From Gemmatimonadota bacterium (lineage in GTDB: Bacteria; Gemmatimonadota; Gemmatimonadetes; Longimicrobiales; Gaopeijiaceae): a stretch of DNA of 64,000 bases. Positions 60,363 to 64,000 of this stretch are shown piece after piece. The stretch covers positions 1 through 64,000 of the forward strand of contig JACQVF010000041.1 of assembly GCA_016209885.1 (NCBI GenBank). The letters run 5' to 3'. Position 1 is the first letter of the stretch. Every line of letters begins with the position of its first letter. The position numbers and the translations under genes are program-made. The notes under the pieces were generated by a model, which saw nothing but the letters and a program-made list of their open reading frames with translations, did not search any database and had not been told where the DNA came from.

Positions 60363-61525
60363 GCGAACCCATTCGCTTCCTGAACGCGCTGGCGCAGGCG
60401 CTGGCCACCATGATGCTCTATCACGAGAGTCATCCGGCGTGCCAGCGAGCTGTGGACGTGGCGTTTCGGGAGCTCCTCGACTTTCAGGCCCAGGATCCGC
60501 GGCCGGTCTTCACGTTCCTCGGCGACGAACTCCTGTATGGAAACCGCCCGCTGCGCGAGCTGAAGAGCTGGGACTGGGGTCCGCGCCTCGCCGCCGCAGG
60601 CGTCCAGCGCCTCGAGTTCGAGGAGCGCGTGGACCGCGAGCAGTTCGAGGGCTTCCTGGCCGAGGCCCTCATGCGCGTCGCCGGGGCGCCCGCGAGCACT
60701 GCCGAGGCGCGGCAGCTACGCAAGTCGCCCATCCGGTTCGGCAGCGTCGGGCTGCGCGGGGAGGCGGGAAATCGTGCGGAAAGGCCTCCACCCCCGGAGA
60801 TCGCCCTCTCCCTGACCGAGGAGGCGGACACGGTGCGTTGGCTTCACGAGGAGGCGGGCACGCGCCTGGTCCTCCCGCTCGCCGAGGCCGAGGCGGTAGT
60901 CGCCTCGCTGGCGGTCGCCATGCACGCGGAGCGCCGCATCCTGCTGCCTCTGCTGCGGCTCAAGGAGTTCGACCAGTACACGACGACGCATGCGCTCAAC
61001 GTTTCGGTCCTCACGATGGCGCTGGCCGAGTACGCGGACTGCACGCCCGCGGAAGTGCGCGCGTTCGGCGTCGCCGGTCTGTTCCACGACATCGGCAAGG
61101 TAAAGATCCCAAAGGAGGTGCTGAACAAGGCGGGGAAGCTCACGCCGGAAGAGCGCCAGATCATGAACAACCACACGGTGGCGGGTGCGCGCATCATCAT
61201 CGAGAGCCAGGAGGACCTGGACATGGCGGCCGTGGTCGCTTACGAGCACCACATCATGCTGGACGGCGGAGGATATCCCACCATGCGGTTCCGCCGCGAC
61301 TGCCACCGAGCCAGCAAGCTGGTCCACGTCTGCGATGTCTATGATGCCCTGCGCACCGACCGCCCCTACCGCGAGGCGTGGCCCTCGGAGAAAGTGCTTG
61401 GCTACCTCGAGGAGAAGGCCGGCACCGAGTTCGAGCCGGATATCGCCCGGGCGTTCGTGCGCATGATTCGCGAATGGGAGCCGCGGGTGATGACGCTGGA
61501 GAGCGAGCAGGCGGGCGCCGCGTAG
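60359..61525 (+). CDS. HD-GYP domain phosphodiesterase
   Basis: A 388-residue protein. The N-terminal region (about 5-115: FLNALAQALATMMLYHESHPACQRAVDVAFRELLDF) has no named domain but resembles the preceding protein. The HD-GYP domain is complete: THALNVSVL (His about 209), FHDIGKVKIPKEVLNK (HD about 242), NNHTVAGARI, YEHHIMLDGGGYP (GYP about 304) and HVCDVYDALRTDRPYREAW. It should hydrolyse c-di-GMP or a related cyclic dinucleotide. GTGA overlap with the HEAT-like gene implies coupled synthesis and a shared complex. Confidence 0.88.
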   Translation: MSEPIRFLNALAQALATMMLYHESHPACQRAVDVAFRELLDFQAQDPRPVFTFLGDELLYGNRPLRELKSWDWGPRLAAAGVQRLEFEERVDREQFEGFLAEALMRVAGAPASTAEARQLRKSPIRFGSVGLRGEAGNRAERPPPPEIALSLTEEADTVRWLHEEAGTRLVLPLAEAEAVVASLAVAMHAERRILLPLLRLKEFDQYTTTHALNVSVLTMALAEYADCTPAEVRAFGVAGLFHDIGKVKIPKEVLNKAGKLTPEERQIMNNHTVAGARIIIESQEDLDMAAVVAYEHHIMLDGGGYPTMRFRRDCHRASKLVHVCDVYDALRTDRPYREAWPSEKVLGYLEEKAGTEFEPDIARAFVRMIREWEPRVMTLESEQAGAA

Positions 61526-61630
61526 GGATGCTCCCGAGAGGGAGCGGCGGTCGCGAACGTCCGCGTCACTCGGCAGGCGTCACCAGCCACGGGGCCGCGA
61601 CGCCGCCGTGGGGCGCAGGAAGAGCAGGAA

Positions 61631-61665
61631 AAGATAGAGCCGGCCACGTTGGCCGGCTCTATCTT
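61631..61665. terminator. Bidirectional terminator
   Basis: AAGATAGAGCCGGCC (61631-61645), loop ACGTT, GGCCGGCTCTATCTT (61651-61665): a perfect 15-bp stem between the convergent HD-GYP and lipoprotein genes. The AT-rich stem base gives U-rich tails on both strands (TATCTTCG forward, TATCTTTTCC reverse). Confidence 0.9.
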
Positions 61666-61712
61666 CGCAGGCGGTTCCGCGGCAGGCGCGAGGCCTTTGC
61701 GGGCACCCGTGC

Positions 61713-62384
61713 CTACGGCAGCGGCGGGGGCGGCGGGAGACAGCGCGGGATCAGATCCGGGCGCGCGAGCTGGATGTTGCCGCCGCTGATCTCCTCGGGT
61801 CCCGAACCGTAGCGGTTGGGCGGCTGCCCTGGGGGCGGGGGCGGTTGGAAGTCGAACTCCAGGTGGAACCGGTCAGGGCCGGCGCCGGGACTGCTTCCGG
61901 GCTCAGCCGAATCCTTGAAGCGAATCGCGACGTCCGGTATCCAGCTCGGGCCCGGGCGATTCCTTCCCGTTTGGTGCGGCCTCTGTACGCCGGGAGCATG
62001 CATCTCGACCACGCCGTCGCCATGCCTGCAGCCGGTAGCAAGCGCGTTGATGTGAAGCCCGAAGCCGTTCGGCTCGCCGGGTGCCAGATTGCCGATGGCA
62101 TGATGATCCACGTACTGGAGGTTCAGGGGGAAGCCGCGCACGCCCTCGCTCGGCTGAAGGGTGAACGCGAAGGAATGGTGGTGACGTTCCCGACCGCCCG
62201 GACCGATGGACGGAAACTCGATCCATCCTCCCCCGGAGGCCACCTCATCGCCGTCGGCCACGTCAGCGGCGAGACTCCCGTCGCTGTCGGGAGCGACCGG
62301 CAGATCATTGCCGGCCGCGCAGGCCGATAGACCGATGGCGAGGACGATTCCTGCGATCCCGCGAATCTGCGGCGACCGTCTCAT
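61713..62384 (-). CDS. Secreted lipoprotein, possibly with a post-COAP-1-like domain
   Basis: A 223-residue lipoprotein: MRRSPQIRGIAGIVLAIGLSACAAG has a clear LSAC lipobox, cleaved before Cys22. The mature protein starts with a linker, then a beta-rich domain (GGGWIEFPSIGPGGRERHHHSFAFTLQPSEGVRGFPLNLQYVDHHAIGN) resembling small beta domains of the post-COAP-1 type seen in secreted bacterial proteins, and ends in Pro-rich segments (QPPPPPGQPP and LPPPPPLP). Excellent SD (AAAAGGAGGAA). It has His runs that might bind metal. Function unknown. Confidence 0.7.
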   Translation of the reverse strand: MRRSPQIRGIAGIVLAIGLSACAAGNDLPVAPDSDGSLAADVADGDEVASGGGWIEFPSIGPGGRERHHHSFAFTLQPSEGVRGFPLNLQYVDHHAIGNLAPGEPNGFGLHINALATGCRHGDGVVEMHAPGVQRPHQTGRNRPGPSWIPDVAIRFKDSAEPGSSPGAGPDRFHLEFDFQPPPPPGQPPNRYGSGPEEISGGNIQLARPDLIPRCLPPPPPLP

Positions 62385-62507
62385 ACGTTCCTCCTTTTGA
62401 AGGGGATCGGCAGCCAAAACGGCACGGCGTGGCCGGCTAACCACCGAGGCGGCCGACGAGCGCTACGCGGGCGAACGCCGACAGCGGTTGAACCGGCGGT
62501 TGCGCCT

Positions 62508-62536
62508 AGAATGAGGTAATCCGGGAGCGCGGTCAA
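62508..62536 (-). promoter_or_regulatory. Candidate promoter of the lipoprotein gene
   Basis: On the minus strand TTGACC, a 17-bp spacer and CATTCT, giving a leader of about 115 nt before the lipoprotein. The rest of the 62385-62662 divergent gap is AT-richer around 62540-62600, but no + strand promoter was fixed. Confidence 0.45.
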
Positions 62537-62662
62537 CAGGTTTCTGTGCAAGAGATTGTTGGAAGAATTACGATGTCCGTTTCCCGAAGAATTGCCGCTA
62601 CCGGGCTCGCATGGTCGCGGGGCCAGAGGGCAGCCGGTTGAGCCGGCGAAGGAGATGACGCG

Positions 62663-64000
62663 ATGGACAGGCGGACGCGAGCGGCGGTGATCGGGGTGGT
62701 CTGGCTCGCTTGGGCGTGCTCGGCGGGCGTGGAGTATGACGTGATTCTCCGCGGCGGGGCTGTCTACGACGGGACCGGCGCTCCCCCGTTCAGGGGTGAT
62801 GTGGCCATCGCGGGTGACACGATCGCCGCGGTGGGCGAGCTCGGCCGCGCTCGGGCCGCCATGGAGATCGATGTCACGGGGCTCGCCGTCGCGCCGGGCT
62901 TCATCAACATGCTGAGCTGGGCGACGGAGTCGCTCATCGAGGACGGAAGGTCCCAGAGCGACATCCGCCAGGGAGTGACTCTCGAGGTGTTCGGCGAAGG
63001 CACATCTATGGGTCCGCTGAACGACTCGATGAAGGTCGAGATGCTCGCGCTCCAGGGCGACATCAAGTTTGCCGTCGAATGGAGGACCCTGGGCGAATAC
63101 CTCGAGTACCTGGTCGCACGTGGGATCGCGACGAACGTGGCGTCGTTCGTAGGCGCCACGACGGTGCGGGTCCACGCGCTGGGTTACGAGGACCGTGCGC
63201 CGACGCCGGAGGAGCTGGACCACATGCGGGCCCTGGTGCGGGGGGCGATGGAGGAGGGCGCGCTGGGCGTGGGCTCGGCGCTGATCTATGCGCCGGGCTT
63301 CTATGCCAGGACCGACGAGCTCGTCGAGCTCGCGCGCGCGGCTGCGACGTACGGCGGGATGTACATCTCGCACATGCGCAGCGAAGGGAACCGGCTCGAA
63401 GAGGCCGTGGACGAGGTCGTCACGATCGCGCGCGAGGCAAAGATCCCTGCGGAGATCTATCACCTGAAGGCCGCGGGGCGGACGAACTGGGAGAAGCTCG
63501 ACCGCGTGATCGCGAAGATTGAGGCGGCGCGCGCGGGCGGACTCCGCGTCACGGCGAACATGTACACGTACACGGCGGGCGCCACCGGGCTCGATGCCGC
63601 CATGCCCCCCTGGGTGCAGGAAGGCGGACACCGGGCGTGGGTCGAGCGGCTGAAGGACCCGGGCATCCGGGCGCGGGTGAGGCGGGAGATGTCGACGCCC
63701 ACGGACCGGTGGGAGAACCTTTACCTCGCCGCGGGCTCGCCCGAGAACGCGCTGCTCGTCGAGTTCAGGCAGGATTCGCTCAAGTACCTGACCGGAAAAA
63801 CGCTTGTAGAGGTGGCCCGCATGTGGCGGAAGTCACCGGAAGAGACGGCCATGGATCTGGTCATCAAGGATGACAGCCGGGTCGGCACCGTGTACTTCCT
63901 CATGTCCGAGGACAACGTGCGGCGCCAGATTGCGCTCCCCTGGGTGAGCTTCGGGTCGGACGCAGCCTCGCTGGCGCCCGAAGGCGTGTTCCTGAAGTCG
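62663..64000 (+). CDS. N-acyl-D-amino-acid deacylase-like amidohydrolase (partial)
   Basis: The first 446 codons; the gene runs off the right edge without a stop. The N-terminus is a lipoprotein or signal sequence (AAVIGVVWLAWACSAG, Cys19). The amidohydrolase beta-sandwich starts DVILRGGAVYDGTGAPPFRGDVAIAGDTI. Where D-aminoacylases have PGFIDxHxH, this reads APGFINMLSWATESL, and the later Cys ligand region reads VFGEGTS. The other metal residues are kept: YISHMRSEGNRL (His), EIYHLKAAG (His) and VSFGSDA (Asp). So it likely has a changed or single metal site. GGAG SD before ATG 62663. Confidence 0.85.
   Translation, partial: MDRRTRAAVIGVVWLAWACSAGVEYDVILRGGAVYDGTGAPPFRGDVAIAGDTIAAVGELGRARAAMEIDVTGLAVAPGFINMLSWATESLIEDGRSQSDIRQGVTLEVFGEGTSMGPLNDSMKVEMLALQGDIKFAVEWRTLGEYLEYLVARGIATNVASFVGATTVRVHALGYEDRAPTPEELDHMRALVRGAMEEGALGVGSALIYAPGFYARTDELVELARAAATYGGMYISHMRSEGNRLEEAVDEVVTIAREAKIPAEIYHLKAAGRTNWEKLDRVIAKIEAARAGGLRVTANMYTYTAGATGLDAAMPPWVQEGGHRAWVERLKDPGIRARVRREMSTPTDRWENLYLAAGSPENALLVEFRQDSLKYLTGKTLVEVARMWRKSPEETAMDLVIKDDSRVGTVYFLMSEDNVRRQIALPWVSFGSDAASLAPEGVFLKS

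Overview
The window is GC-rich, single-copy chromosomal DNA with tightly packed genes, many 4-bp start/stop overlaps and good Shine-Dalgarno sequences. It contains bshA, a CIRCE-controlled groESL, a DUF47/PiT phosphate pair, an HDAC-like deacylase, several secreted lipoproteins and large signalling proteins. This mixture suggests a member of the Gemmatimonadota or a related GC-rich soil lineage. That placement is inference; there is no rRNA gene to test it. No CRISPR array, prophage, insertion sequence or replication origin was seen.

Layout: 1-1346 is the tail of a mercury-resistance operon (end of merA, an HMA-like small protein, a CsoR-family repressor, merT). 1401-6265 holds an EamA transporter, a remnant of an amidohydrolase, an alpha-glucan phosphorylase and an HhH-GPD glycosylase. 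6605-20344 is a long + strand housekeeping run: secD-secF-tatD, DUF47-PiT, mutL-miaA-bshA-uppP-nadC and birA-coaX-UbiA-type prenyltransferase. 20510-22860 is groES-groEL with a sigma70-type promoter, a perfect CIRCE operator and a terminator.

22945-32950 is a translation/cell-division block: thrS, infC (AUC start), rpmI, rplT, pheS, pheT, a small coiled-coil protein, zapA and rny. The thrS leader looks like a complete ribosome-mediated attenuator: promoter, Thr-rich leader peptide, and mutually exclusive antiterminator and terminator. The infC leader carries a second intrinsic terminator just before the gene. 32990-39016 is folD-xseA-xseB-ispA-nadK-recN.

From 39111 on the content is more accessory: an outer-membrane-type protein, tRNA-Gly and tRNA-Cys, a cyclic-nucleotide-binding domain fused to a CaCA cation exchanger, a secreted protein behind an ECF-sigma-like promoter, a hybrid histidine kinase, an HDAC-family enzyme, YbaK, dodecin, the tesA/ybbA/ybbP cluster, an MFS exporter, an MBL-fold lipoprotein, an aminotransferase, a HEAT-like protein paired with an HD-GYP phosphodiesterase, a small lipoprotein, and the start of an unusual D-aminoacylase-like amidohydrolase that runs off the window.

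The most interesting signals are the thrS attenuator, the HEAT/HD-GYP pair with a shared N-terminal region, the cNMP-domain/exchanger fusion, the CsoR-linked mer operon, and the amidohydrolase that lacks the usual HxH metal motif.
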